A DNA stretch of 64,000 bases from Aestuariimicrobium ganziense (GTDB taxonomy: Bacteria > Actinomycetota > Actinomycetes > Propionibacteriales > Propionibacteriaceae). Shown here piece after piece: positions 28,492 through 37,165 of this stretch. A program made the translations under genes and the position numbers. The stretch spans positions 124,001-188,000 of the forward strand of contig NZ_JACYIZ010000002.1 in the NCBI RefSeq assembly GCF_015352975.1, read 5' to 3'. Positions within the stretch are counted from its first letter, which is position 1. The number at the start of each line of letters is the position of its first letter. Below the pieces are notes generated by a model. The model did not search any database and was not told where the DNA came from. It saw nothing but the letters and a program-made list of their open reading frames with translations.

Positions 28492-29769
28492 GTGCCCCTG
28501 CCGTCCAGCCTGCGCCAGCACCTGATCGACACCAGACCGCTGGCCAACGACCACTTCCGCAGGCTGTGGATCGCGGGCATCGCCACCATGATCGGCGCCC
28601 AACTCACCGTGGTGAGCGTGCCGGCGCAGATCTGGACGCTGACCCAGGACTCCGGTTTCGTCGGCCTCACCGGCCTGTTCGGCCTGGTGCCGTTGCTGGT
28701 GTTCGGGCTGTGGGGTGGCGCGATCGCCGACGCCTTCGACCGGCGCCGGGTGTTGATGGTGACCACCACCGGGCTGATCGTGACCAGTTTCCTGTTCTTC
28801 GTGCAGTCCTGGCTCGACATCGGCAACGTCTGGGTGATCCTGACGATCTTCTCGTTGCAGCAGGCCTTCTTCGCGGTGAACTCCCCCGCCCGCACCGCGA
28901 TCACGCCGCAGTTGGTGCCCGCGGGGCAACTGCCTGCCGCGAACATCCTGTCGACCACGGTCTTCTTGCTCGGCGGTGTCGCCGGTCCGATGGTGGGGGG
29001 CACGCTGATTCCGGTGCTGGGTTTCACCTGGTTGTACTTCGCCGACTCGATCCTGCTGTTCGCCACGCTCTACGCGGTGGTCAAGCTGCCGGCGATGGTG
29101 CCCGAGGGTTCGTCGGGGCGCAAGGCCGGGCTGGCCAGCATCGTCGACGGGCTGCGCTACCTGCGCTGGCACCACGTGCTGCTGTTCAGCTTCGTCGTCG
29201 ACATCATCGCCATGGTCTTCGGCATGCCCCGGATCCTGTTCCCGCAGGCGGCGAACCTCGACTTCGGCGGCCCGGTCGAGGGTGGGCTCGCTCTGGCCCT
29301 GCTGTTCGCCGCGATCCCGCTGGGCGGTGTGCTGGGCGGGTTGGTGTCGGGCTGGGTCTCACGGGTGGAACGTCAGGGACGAGCGGTCGTGCTCTGTGTG
29401 CTGGTCTGGGGAGTCGGCGTGGTCGTCTTCGGTGCCGCGGTCTGGGTGGCCGGCGGGACGATGTGGCCCTGGCTCGGCGTCGGACTGGTCGCCCTGGCGA
29501 TCGGTGGGGCCGCGGACACCGCCTCGTCCGCCTTCCGCGGGACGATGCTGCTCGAGGCTGCTGGGGACGACGTGCGCGGGCGCCTGCAGGGCGTCTTCTT
29601 CATCGTGGTGGTCGGCGGTCCGCGGATTGCCGACGTGCTGCACGGGGCGGTCGCTGCCAAGCTCGACGCCGGACCCACGACCCTGTGGGGCGGCGTGCTG
29701 GTGGTGCTGGGCATGCTGGTGATGCCGTGGGTGGCGCCCGCGCTGTGGCGCTACCGGGTCAAGCGCTGA
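28492..29769 (+). CDS. MFS transporter (Enterobactin exporter EntS-like)
   Basis: A 425-residue transporter with about 12 membrane segments. The cytoplasmic loop signature after helix 2 is GGAIADAFDRRRVLM, and PARTAITPQLVPAGQLPAANIL in the fourth-helix region is typical of the EntS/MFS_3 group of exporters. Substrate unknown. The GTG is 6 bases after TAGCCT (28480-28485), consistent with leaderless expression. Confidence 0.88.
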   Translation: MPLPSSLRQHLIDTRPLANDHFRRLWIAGIATMIGAQLTVVSVPAQIWTLTQDSGFVGLTGLFGLVPLLVFGLWGGAIADAFDRRRVLMVTTTGLIVTSFLFFVQSWLDIGNVWVILTIFSLQQAFFAVNSPARTAITPQLVPAGQLPAANILSTTVFLLGGVAGPMVGGTLIPVLGFTWLYFADSILLFATLYAVVKLPAMVPEGSSGRKAGLASIVDGLRYLRWHHVLLFSFVVDIIAMVFGMPRILFPQAANLDFGGPVEGGLALALLFAAIPLGGVLGGLVSGWVSRVERQGRAVVLCVLVWGVGVVVFGAAVWVAGGTMWPWLGVGLVALAIGGAADTASSAFRGTMLLEAAGDDVRGRLQGVFFIVVVGGPRIADVLHGAVAAKLDAGPTTLWGGVLVVLGMLVMPWVAPALWRYRVKR

Positions 29770-29770
29770 C

Positions 29771-30220
29771 TCAGCGCCAGTCGTCCTCGTCGGGCTCGTC
29801 GGGGGTGAACACGTGCATGGCGGCTTCCTCGGCGCAGGCGGCACCACCGGCAAAGCCGACGTCGTGTCCCACCTCCTGGTCCTCGTCGTCGGGGCCGTCG
29901 TAGCCCTCGCCGGGGGCGACCAGCCGGCCGGCGCGCTGGCGGCCGACCTCACGTGGCTCGTGGGCGGCGTTCCAGTAGTCGTCGGAGGCCTCGACCTCCG
30001 GCTCCTCCTGCGCCAGCCGCATCTCGAGGGTCTCGCCCTGGCGCTGCTCCTCGGCGGTGTTGCCGAATCGCTCGGCGGCCGAGTAGTTGTCGGGGGCCAC
30101 CCAGCCCTCGTCGAGCACATCCTCGACCCCGCGACGGATCAACGTGTCGTCGCTCTGCAACTGGTCGAGCTGCTCGGACTCCTCCGGGACCATCTCATCG
30201 GTGTCGACAATCGCTTCCAT
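29771..30220 (-). CDS. DUF5709 protein
   Basis: A 149-residue, strongly acidic soluble protein found widely in actinomycetes, without known function. Recognisable parts are the DDTLIRRGVEDVLDEGW and PDNYSAAERFGNTAEEQRQGE core and AGRLVAPGEG near residue 97. It lies tail to tail with the MFS gene. A CAGAAT hexamer six bases before the ATG may be its -10 element. Confidence 0.8.
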   Translation of the reverse strand: MEAIVDTDEMVPEESEQLDQLQSDDTLIRRGVEDVLDEGWVAPDNYSAAERFGNTAEEQRQGETLEMRLAQEEPEVEASDDYWNAAHEPREVGRQRAGRLVAPGEGYDGPDDEDQEVGHDVGFAGGAACAEEAAMHVFTPDEPDEDDWR

Positions 30221-30280
30221 GACCCGATTCTGCCAGTCATCCCCGGTTGTGCAAGGGATCTTGGCCCGATGCAGCAAACT

Positions 30281-30809
30281 TCACAGCGCCCTCTCACACT
30301 GGCCGTACTGGGCGGCCAGAATCCCTACCCAACGGGTGGTCTGGGCACCTCTGAAGGCGAGGTCAGGGTGGGTCGTCAGCCAGGGAAGTGACTCGACTCC
30401 GACCACGGTCCGGGTGGTCACCAGGAAACGCGTGGTTGGCCTCCCGCGCCCGGCGGTAGCCGTCGAGCCAGACCCTCGGCCGCACCACGTCGTGGTCGGT
30501 CGCCAGCCGCTGCAGGGCCTCGAGCACGCCGGCCTCGAACTCGTCCTGCGGCATGCCCGCGGGCAGCGGGACCACACGCGGGTCGACCTCGGCCCGGTGC
30601 AGGGCGGCCAACAGAGCGAGCACCTCCTCCACGTCTGCAGCGCCGTAGCCGATGCTGGGCAGGTGCTCGAGTGCCAGCACCTCCCGCCCGTCCACGACGT
30701 TCGCGTCGAGCAGTCGTGGCAGCCGAACCCCGGCATCGGCCAGCGCCCGGTACGCCTCGATCTCGCGACCACGGCTGCGCTTGACGAATCGCGTCGGCTC
30801 ACCGGTCAT
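30281..30809 (-). pseudogene. Phosphotransferase-like protein with one-base insertion
   Basis: The N-terminal part (MTGEPTRFVKRSRGREIEAY, VLALEHLPSIG, LLALLAALHRAEVDP) resembles the N-lobe of aminoglycoside phosphotransferase-like kinases, but no catalytic HGD-type loop is seen. An extra T in TTT at 30426-30428 ends the product at 148 residues; removing it gives a 175-residue protein whose tail reads LVTTRTVVGVESLPWLTTHP. The ATG is 7 bases after TAGGGT. Too short for an active kinase either way. Confidence 0.55.
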
Positions 30810-30816
30810 GGCGCTC

Positions 30817-30826
30817 ACCCTAGGAT
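30817..30826. promoter_or_regulatory. Overlapping divergent -10 elements
   Basis: Minus-strand TAGGGT (30817-30822) serves the kinase-like gene 7 bases on, and plus-strand TAGGAT (30821-30826) serves yhhQ 6 bases on. They share two base pairs, and the whole intergenic space is only 23 bases, so both genes cannot be initiated at once. Confidence 0.55.
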
Positions 30827-30832
30827 GCACGA

Positions 30833-31528
30833 GTGACCACGACGACCCGGCCGGCGGTGTACGCCTCGCGTGCCGGGGCACGCCACTTCGACCTGCTGCT
30901 CACCGCGATGTGCGTGGTGATCATCCTGTCGAACATCGGCGCGTCCAAGGGCGTGCAACTGGGCCCGGTGGTCACCGACGGCGGCTTCTTCCTGTTCCCG
31001 GCCGCCTACATCCTGGGCGACGTGATCTCTGAGGTGTACGGCCCACGTGCCGCCCGCCGCTCGATCATCGCGGGTTTCGCCTGCTCGGTGCTGGCCGTGC
31101 TCACCTTCTGGGTCGTGCTCGCCCTGCCCGGGCTGGGCGACGACCAGGCCGCAGCGAAGCAGGCCGCCCTGGAGGGGGCCCTGGGTCCGGTCTGGCAGAT
31201 CGTGCTGGCCAGCGCACTCGGGTTCGTGGTCGGGCAGACCAGCAACGCGCTGGTGATGGTGCGGATGAAGAGCCGGTTCGGCGAGCGAGGGCTGGCCGCG
31301 CGGCTGATGGCCTCGACCGGGGTCGGGGAGTTCCTCGACACCCTGGTGTTCTGCTCGGTGGCGGCCACCGCCATCGGGATCAGCTCGTGGGGCCAGTGGG
31401 CCAACTACGTGGCCTTCGGTTTCCTGTGGAAGACCGCCGTGGAGTACCTGCTGGTGCCGGTGACCAGCCGGGTGATCGGCGCGATCAAGCGCTCAGAACC
31501 CAGCTACCGGGAAGGACTGCTGCGATGA
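30833..31528 (+). CDS. yhhQ: Queuosine precursor transporter (YhhQ/QPTR family)
   Basis: A 231-residue membrane protein with about six helices. The family markers are VIILSNIGASKG near residue 30, FPAAYILGDVISEVYG near residue 60 and STGVGEFLDTLVF near residue 165. It imports queuine or preQ1 for tRNA modification. The partner tgt is 6 kb away at 37166; no de novo queuosine genes are visible. It overlaps the aminotransferase gene as ATGA. Confidence 0.92.
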   Translation: MTTTTRPAVYASRAGARHFDLLLTAMCVVIILSNIGASKGVQLGPVVTDGGFFLFPAAYILGDVISEVYGPRAARRSIIAGFACSVLAVLTFWVVLALPGLGDDQAAAKQAALEGALGPVWQIVLASALGFVVGQTSNALVMVRMKSRFGERGLAARLMASTGVGEFLDTLVFCSVAATAIGISSWGQWANYVAFGFLWKTAVEYLLVPVTSRVIGAIKRSEPSYREGLLR

Positions 31529-32694
31529 CGACACCGTCTCTGGGCCACCCCACCCTCGCCGAGTTCGGGACGACGATCTTCGCCGAGAGGTCGGCGCTGG
31601 CCAGCGCCCTCGATGCGGTCAACCTGGGTCAGGGCTTCCCCGACCACGATGGCCCCGCCGAAGTGCTGGAGGCCGCCCGTGCCGCGATCGCCGAGGGCCA
31701 CAACCAGTACCCGCCCGGCATCGGCGTGCCTGCCCTGCTGCAGGCGGTCGCCGACCACCAACGCGACTGGTACGGCATCGACCTCGACCCGACCAGCCAG
31801 GTGCTGGTCACCGTGGGGGCGACCGAGGCCATCGCCTCGGTGGTGCTGGCGCTGCTTCGTCCCGGTGACGAGGTGGTCGTCTTCGAGCCCTACTACGACT
31901 CCTATGCGGCGACCATAGCGCTGGCCGGCGGGGACCGCCGGACGGTGCCGTTGCGGTTCCCCGACTGGGCGGTGGACGAGGCAGCGCTGCGGGCGGCGTT
32001 CTCGTCCCGCACCCGCATGGTGCTGCTCAACAGCCCGCACAACCCCACCGGCAAGGTGTTCACCCGCGACGAACTCGAACTGGTCGCCCGACTGGCCCGC
32101 GAGCACGACGCCCTGGTGGTCACCGACGAGGTCTACGAGCACCTGGTCTTCACCGACTCCCCCACCCCGCACGTCCCGATGGCGAGTCTGCCCGGGATGC
32201 ACGAACGCACTTTGACCATCGGCTCGGCGGGCAAGACGTTCTCGGTGACGGGCTGGAAGGTGGGCTGGGTGAGTGGTCCGGCCGACCTGGTGGCCGCGGC
32301 CCGGGCGGTCAAGCAGTTCCTCACCTATGTCGGCTCCGGGCCCTTCCAGCACGCCACCGCCACCGGCCTCGGCCTGCCTCGGCCGGTGTTCGACCGGATC
32401 GCCGCCGACCTGCAGGCCCAGCGCGACCGGCTGTGTGTCGGGCTGACGTCGATGGGACTGCCGATCTCGCGGCCCGATGGCGGCTACTTCGTGATCGCCG
32501 ACCTGGCCGATTGGGGTGTCGACGATGCCCTGGCCTGGTGCCGCGCCCTGCCCGAGCGGGCAGGCGTGGCAGCCATCCCGGTCAGCGTGTTCAGCGACGA
32601 CAAGGAGTCGGTGCGAAGCCTCGTCCGGTTCGCGCACTGCAAGCGTCCCGAGGTGCTGGACGAGGGGTTGCGCCGGCTGGCGAAGGCCCGCTGA
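31525..32694 (+). CDS. PLP-dependent aminotransferase, class I (DapC/KAT-like)
   Basis: A 389-residue fold-type I aminotransferase. VNLGQGFPDHDGP, NQYPPGIGVPAL, NSPHNPTGKVFT, VTDEVYEHLVF and the PLP Lys in GSAGKTFSVTGWKVGW are in place. Actinobacterial relatives are usually annotated as N-succinyldiaminopimelate aminotransferase (DapC) or as methionine/kynurenine aminotransferases; the sequence alone does not decide. The ATG overlaps the yhhQ stop. Confidence 0.9.
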   Translation: MTTPSLGHPTLAEFGTTIFAERSALASALDAVNLGQGFPDHDGPAEVLEAARAAIAEGHNQYPPGIGVPALLQAVADHQRDWYGIDLDPTSQVLVTVGATEAIASVVLALLRPGDEVVVFEPYYDSYAATIALAGGDRRTVPLRFPDWAVDEAALRAAFSSRTRMVLLNSPHNPTGKVFTRDELELVARLAREHDALVVTDEVYEHLVFTDSPTPHVPMASLPGMHERTLTIGSAGKTFSVTGWKVGWVSGPADLVAAARAVKQFLTYVGSGPFQHATATGLGLPRPVFDRIAADLQAQRDRLCVGLTSMGLPISRPDGGYFVIADLADWGVDDALAWCRALPERAGVAAIPVSVFSDDKESVRSLVRFAHCKRPEVLDEGLRRLAKAR

Positions 32695-33120
32695 TCAGAC
32701 CGTTCGTTCCTGCGGGGACGAGCCGAGCAGCCAGAAGGCGGTCGCTGCCACCAGCAGCGCCACCGCGACCCAGCCGAGCACGCTGGCCCCGCCGGCCATG
32801 GCGAGGGCGGCGATGGCGCAGGCGGCCGCGATCGCGGCGGCCACCCCCGGCGAACGGGGACCACCCGGTGAGCGCCCACGCAGCAGCCAGAGCGCCCCGA
32901 GCACCAGCGCCACCGCTGCGGCGATGGCCGCAAGAGGGGCGACCACCAGGGCGCTGCCGAAGGCCACCACCGGGTCGAGCCAGCTGTGCCTGGTGACGAG
33001 CAGGTCGTTGCCGTCGTTGATGGCGCTGGTGAGTGGGTAGGTGCGGGCAACCATGAGCACCAGCGCCGCACCCACGGCCGCCAGACCTGCCACGTTCCAC
33101 GCGCGCTCTGTTCCAGCCAT
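32695..33120 (-). CDS. Small membrane protein
   Basis: A 141-residue protein with about four hydrophobic segments (VAGLAAVGAALVLMVA, VVAPLAAIAAAVALVLGALW, AAAIAAACAIAALAM, VLGWVAVALLVAATAFWLL). The loop TSAINDGNDLLVTRH is reminiscent of PAP2-type proteins, but no phosphatase catalytic motifs follow. The ATG is 6 bases after TAGCGT (33127-33132). Tail to tail with the aminotransferase with no bases between. Confidence 0.65.
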   Translation of the reverse strand: MAGTERAWNVAGLAAVGAALVLMVARTYPLTSAINDGNDLLVTRHSWLDPVVAFGSALVVAPLAAIAAAVALVLGALWLLRGRSPGGPRSPGVAAAIAAACAIAALAMAGGASVLGWVAVALLVAATAFWLLGSSPQERTV

Positions 33121-33222
33121 CCCCCCACGCTACGTCGGTCGCAGACACAGGGCTGTGGCAACACGGGACCCGACACCAATCCGTGACCGGCGCACAGTAG
33201 CCTTCCGCCCGGAGGAACATGC

Positions 33223-34952
33223 ATGCCCGACCATCGGATCCAGCCGCCGCGCAACACCCCTGGTGAGAACCTGACCCAGGCCTGGGACGCGCTGGGTGAC
33301 CACATCATCAGCCTCAAGGAGCTGTGGCCCACCCTCGACGACTACCGCGGGCTGCGGCGCAGTTGGCGCCGCGACCTGCTGGCTGGGCTGACCGTCGGCA
33401 TCGTCGCCCTGCCGCTGGCGCTCGGTTTCGGTGTCGCCTCGGGTGCTGGTGCCGCCGCCGGGCTGGTGACCGCGTCGTCGCAGGTCTGGTGGCCGCGGTG
33501 TTCGGCGGCAGCCACATCCAGATCTCGGGACCGACCGGGGCGATGACCGTTGTGCTGCTGCCGGTGATCGCCGCCTACGGGCTGCAGCAGGTGCCAGTGC
33601 TGGCGGTGATGGCCGGCGTCATCCTGGTCGTGATGGGCATGACCGCGCTGGGACGAACGGTCGACCTGATCCCCTTCCCGGTCGTCGAGGGCTTCACCTT
33701 CGGCATCGGCGTGATCATCCTGCTGCAGCAACTGCCCCTGGTGCTCGGCACCGAGAAGGTCGACGCCGACTCGTCGCTGGTCGCCGCCTGGTTGACCCTG
33801 GCGCACACCGACTGGGTGAAGGCGATCGCCCCGCTGGCGATCACCCTGCTGGTGGTGCTGCTGCACGTGGCCGGTGAACGGTTCGCCAAGGGGGTGCCGA
33901 TCTCGCTGCTCGCCATCGTGGTCGCCACCGTGGTCGTGGAGGTCACCGAGCTCGACGTGGCCACCATCGGCACCCTGCCCCAGTCACTGCCGGCTCCCTC
34001 GATGCCGGCGCTCGACCTGCGCACCCTGCAGGGGCTGGCCGCCCCCGCGTTCGCGGTGGCGGCGTTGGCTGCGCTCGAGTCATTGCTGTCGGCGCGCGTG
34101 GCCGACGGCATGGTGCCCGACCTGCCCAAGACCAAGCCCGACCGCGAACTGGTCGGCCAGGGCCTGGCCAACCTGGCGTCCGGGGTGTTCGGTGGTCTGC
34201 CGGCCACAGGTGCGATCGCCCGCACCGCGGTCAACGCGCGCACCGGTGGCCGCAGCCGGCTCGCCTCGATCACCCACGCCCTGGTGCTGTTCGCGGTGAT
34301 GATGGTCGCCGGCCCGGTGGTGTCACGGATCCCGATGGCCGCGCTGGGCGGCGTGCTGGTGATGGTGGCCTGGCGGATGATCGACCTGCACAAGGCCGGG
34401 ACGATCATGCGATGCACCCGCGCGGACCGCAACACCCTGATCCTCACCTTCGTGGCCACCGTGGCACTCGACCTGGTGATGGCGGTGCTGCTCGGCTTCG
34501 GCATGGCTGCCCTGATGAGCCTTCGACACATGTCGCGCTACTCGGTGGTGCGCCGCCAGCACCTGCCGGCCGACACTCGCGAGGGACGCGTCGACCTGCC
34601 CGCCGAGGCCGAGCACCTGCGCGAGAGGATCGCGGTGTACCGGATCGACGGCGCCCTGTTCTACGGCGACGCCCGCCGGTTCGCGGCCGAGGTCGAGTCG
34701 GTCGAGGACGGGGTCGACGTGGTGATCATCCGCTGTCACCGGATGAGCATCTACGACGCCTCCGGTGGCGAGGCGATGGGCGAGGTGGTCAGGTCGCTGC
34801 GGCGACGCGGCATCCAGGTCGTCGTGCAGGGCATGACCGCCGCCCAAGTGCGCACGAGCTCACTGCTCGATGCCGTGCCACCGCACCGCCAGGTCCGCGA
34901 GTTGTCGCAGGCGCTGGCGATGGCGGTGGACGACCTCACCGTCGAGGCGTGA
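33223..34952 (+). pseudogene. SulP-family anion transporter with STAS domain, one-base deletion
   Basis: Solute:anion transporter for sulphate, bicarbonate or related ions. The first 84 residues are in one frame (LTVGIVALPLALGFGVASG); a base, likely A of GCGATCG, is missing near 33474, and the rest follows in another frame: VAGLVAAVFGGSHIQISGPT, the Na or proton-coupled TM core, GVFGGLPATGAIARTAVN and a STAS domain from about residue 470 (IYDASGGEAMGE). Corrected length is 576 residues. GGAGG precedes the ATG by seven bases. Everything after the shift is well conserved, so a sequencing error is likely. Confidence 0.88.
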
Positions 34953-36995
34953 TCAGGAACAGACCACCTGCAGGTTCATCCAGTTGGCCCGGTCGTTGTA
35001 GCCACCGTCGCCGGCATCGCCCACGAGCAGGCGCAGGTCGCGCACACCGGACACGTCCAGGGTGAAGCTCTGCAACTGGTCGCGTCGGACGACCCCGGTC
35101 TGCCACAGCACCTCGCCGTCGCCGACGACCTGGAAGGTGACCGTGGCGCCCTGGGGCTCCCACTTCACGGCGTCGTCAATGGCTGCCAGGCCGCTGAGCG
35201 AGGTGCACTCACCGCCCAGGTACCAGCGGATGGTGCTCGGGCTGGCGATGCCGATGCCGGTCGGGTAGGTCACCCCCGACACGATCAGCGCGGACCAGCC
35301 ACCGACCGAGGCGTCGATGGTCGGGCTCATCCAGCCGCTGGTGGCACTGATCCACGGGTGGTGGGCCAGGTTCACCGTGCCGTCGGGAGCCGCCGGGGCG
35401 ACCAGCACGGTCAGGTTGACCGGATCACCAATGGCTTGGCCGGACGCGGTGGCCCGGAAGGCCACCTGGTGGGTGCCGACGGTGGCTTCAGCGGGAGTGG
35501 TCACCTGAACCGTGAAGGTGGTCGACTTCTGCGGGGCGAGGATCCGCACCGCAGCCGGGTCACTGATCGTCCACCCCGACGGCAGCGTGGCCGCCGGGTC
35601 GACCTGGCGCAACGGCTGGTTGCCGTCGTTGGTGACGGTCACCTTCACGGTCAGCGTCGAGCCGACCCCAACCAGAGCCTCGCTCACCGCAGTGACCGGC
35701 GTGCCGTCGATGGCGACGACCTGCGGCGCCGACAGGGTCACCCGTGGCGTCTGCGGCTTGCCGGTGATCGGGCTGACGACCAGCAGCACTGTGCCATGGC
35801 GGGGCACGGTGGCAGCCACTCGTCCCAGCGAGTCACCCGTGGTGTCGGTCCACACGTTCTTGACCCGCAGCCGGGAGTCGCCGAAGCCGAGCGCGGCGCC
35901 AGTGGTCGAGACGGTGGCGCTGGTGGTGCCCCGGTTGACCAGGGCGACGGCCTTGGAGCCGTCGGCCAGCGGCTTGGTCCACACCTCGAGGGTGCCGGCC
36001 GAGCCCAGCCTGGTGCCCTGGATGCCCAGACGGTCCTGATTGATCGCCAGCATGTCGGGGTCGGTGAGCATGGCGATCGAGGTGTCGCTGAGAGTGCGCG
36101 GGTCGCTGCCGATCACCAACGGCGCCGCGGCGATCGCCCACAGGCTGATCTGGGTGCCGAACTCGGTGGTGCTCATGCCCAGTTCGGGGCCGAGGTAGTC
36201 GGGGTCGTTCCAGTGACCGGGTCCGGCTGCTTCGGGGTGTCGGGCGTTGGCGTCGAAGTTGCGCATCACGTCGCTGTAGAGGATCGCTCCCTGCCAGCCG
36301 ACGTCGGTGTAGGTGCGCCACGACTCGGCGATCTTGGGCGCGTAGGCCCAGCTGCCGATCGACTGCTGGTCCTCGGGGTACTCGCCCCAGTAGGGCGAGG
36401 TCACCGGGTTGCAGATGTTGATGATCATGTCGCGGCCCGAGGCGTTGTTGCGGATCGCAGTGGCGACCTTGGTCATTGCCTCCTCGGGGTCGGTCTTGGC
36501 GGCCCAGCCACACAGGAAGTCGACCTTGACCGCGTCGAACCCCCAGGCGGCGAACTGGTCGGCGTCGGCCTGTTCGTGGCCGAGGCTGCCCAGCGCACAG
36601 CTGGAGTTCTGCGGCCCAGCGTCGGTGTAGATGCCCACCTTGAAGCCGAGCGCGTGCACCTTGTCGGTGAACGCCTTCATGCCGTTGGGGAACTTCGCGG
36701 GGTCGACGGCGAGGCTGCCGTCGGCGTTGCGGGCCGGATTGGCGGTCCAGCCTCCGTCGAGCCAGAGGATGTCGTAGCCGGCGGCGAGCAGGCCACGTTC
36801 CTTCATCGACTCCGCGACCGCGAGCACGTCGGCCTCAGCCGGACGCACCTTGCCGTAGTAGGTGTTCCAGCCCATATAGGGCGTGGGGCTCAGCGAGGGG
36901 TCGACCGTTGAGGCCGAGGCTGGACGGGCCAGCAGCGACCCGCTCAGTGCGAGGACGATCGAGGCGATCAGGGCCAGCAGACGGGAATGACTCAC
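34953..36995 (-). CDS. Secreted alpha-galactosidase, GH27, with NEW3 and NPCBM domains
   Basis: Hydrolyses terminal alpha-galactosides outside the cell. The 680-residue protein has a Sec signal (LLALIASIVLALSGSLLARPASA), a GH27 barrel from YMGWNTYYG with nucleophile D159 in KVDFLCG and acid/base D231 in WRTYTD, WNDPDYL at 262-268, then a NEW3-type beta domain (residues 460-550) and a C-terminal NPCBM carbohydrate-binding domain. The GTG fits the signal peptide; the open frame continues upstream into tgt and was ignored. It abuts the SulP gene tail to tail. Confidence 0.92.
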   Translation of the reverse strand: MSHSRLLALIASIVLALSGSLLARPASASTVDPSLSPTPYMGWNTYYGKVRPAEADVLAVAESMKERGLLAAGYDILWLDGGWTANPARNADGSLAVDPAKFPNGMKAFTDKVHALGFKVGIYTDAGPQNSSCALGSLGHEQADADQFAAWGFDAVKVDFLCGWAAKTDPEEAMTKVATAIRNNASGRDMIINICNPVTSPYWGEYPEDQQSIGSWAYAPKIAESWRTYTDVGWQGAILYSDVMRNFDANARHPEAAGPGHWNDPDYLGPELGMSTTEFGTQISLWAIAAAPLVIGSDPRTLSDTSIAMLTDPDMLAINQDRLGIQGTRLGSAGTLEVWTKPLADGSKAVALVNRGTTSATVSTTGAALGFGDSRLRVKNVWTDTTGDSLGRVAATVPRHGTVLLVVSPITGKPQTPRVTLSAPQVVAIDGTPVTAVSEALVGVGSTLTVKVTVTNDGNQPLRQVDPAATLPSGWTISDPAAVRILAPQKSTTFTVQVTTPAEATVGTHQVAFRATASGQAIGDPVNLTVLVAPAAPDGTVNLAHHPWISATSGWMSPTIDASVGGWSALIVSGVTYPTGIGIASPSTIRWYLGGECTSLSGLAAIDDAVKWEPQGATVTFQVVGDGEVLWQTGVVRRDQLQSFTLDVSGVRDLRLLVGDAGDGGYNDRANWMNLQVVCS

Positions 36996-37045
36996 GAGAG
37001 ACCTGCCTTCGTCGTTGAAGATGGGTACCGAGCGTGATGCGGGGT

Positions 37046-37070
37046 GTGCGCAGACGTTAACCCCGCGCAC
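37046..37070. promoter_or_regulatory. Palindromic operator candidate upstream of alpha-galactosidase
   Basis: Arms GTGCGC (37046-37051) and GCGCAC (37065-37070) flank a central GTTAAC (37056-37061), all close to one dyad axis. The site is 51-75 bases upstream of the alpha-galactosidase start, where a LacI-type sugar regulator would bind. No regulator gene is adjacent. Confidence 0.35.
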
Positions 37071-37135
37071 TGACCATTGAGGCTCAACAGGGACGAATCC
37101 ACGGCTCGTCCAGCGCATCCACCATGGACGATCCA

Positions 37136-37164
37136 CCGCCGGTCCTCCCGGCTCAGGCCGGCGG
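37136..37164 (-). terminator. Hairpin directly after tgt
   Basis: CCGCCGG (37136-37142) pairs with CCGGCGG (37158-37164), a 7-bp GC stem beginning one base after the tgt stop. There is no T-tract, so intrinsic termination is plausible but unproven. Confidence 0.4.
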
Positions 37165-37165
37165 G

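Noticed and set aside
28402..29175. Extended phoH frame to 29175
   Set aside because: It is antisense to the MFS gene and Gln/His-rich without homology.
33465..33490. Programmed ribosomal frameshifting in sulP
   Set aside because: No slippery heptamer or downstream structure is evident, and similar indels occur in three unrelated genes.
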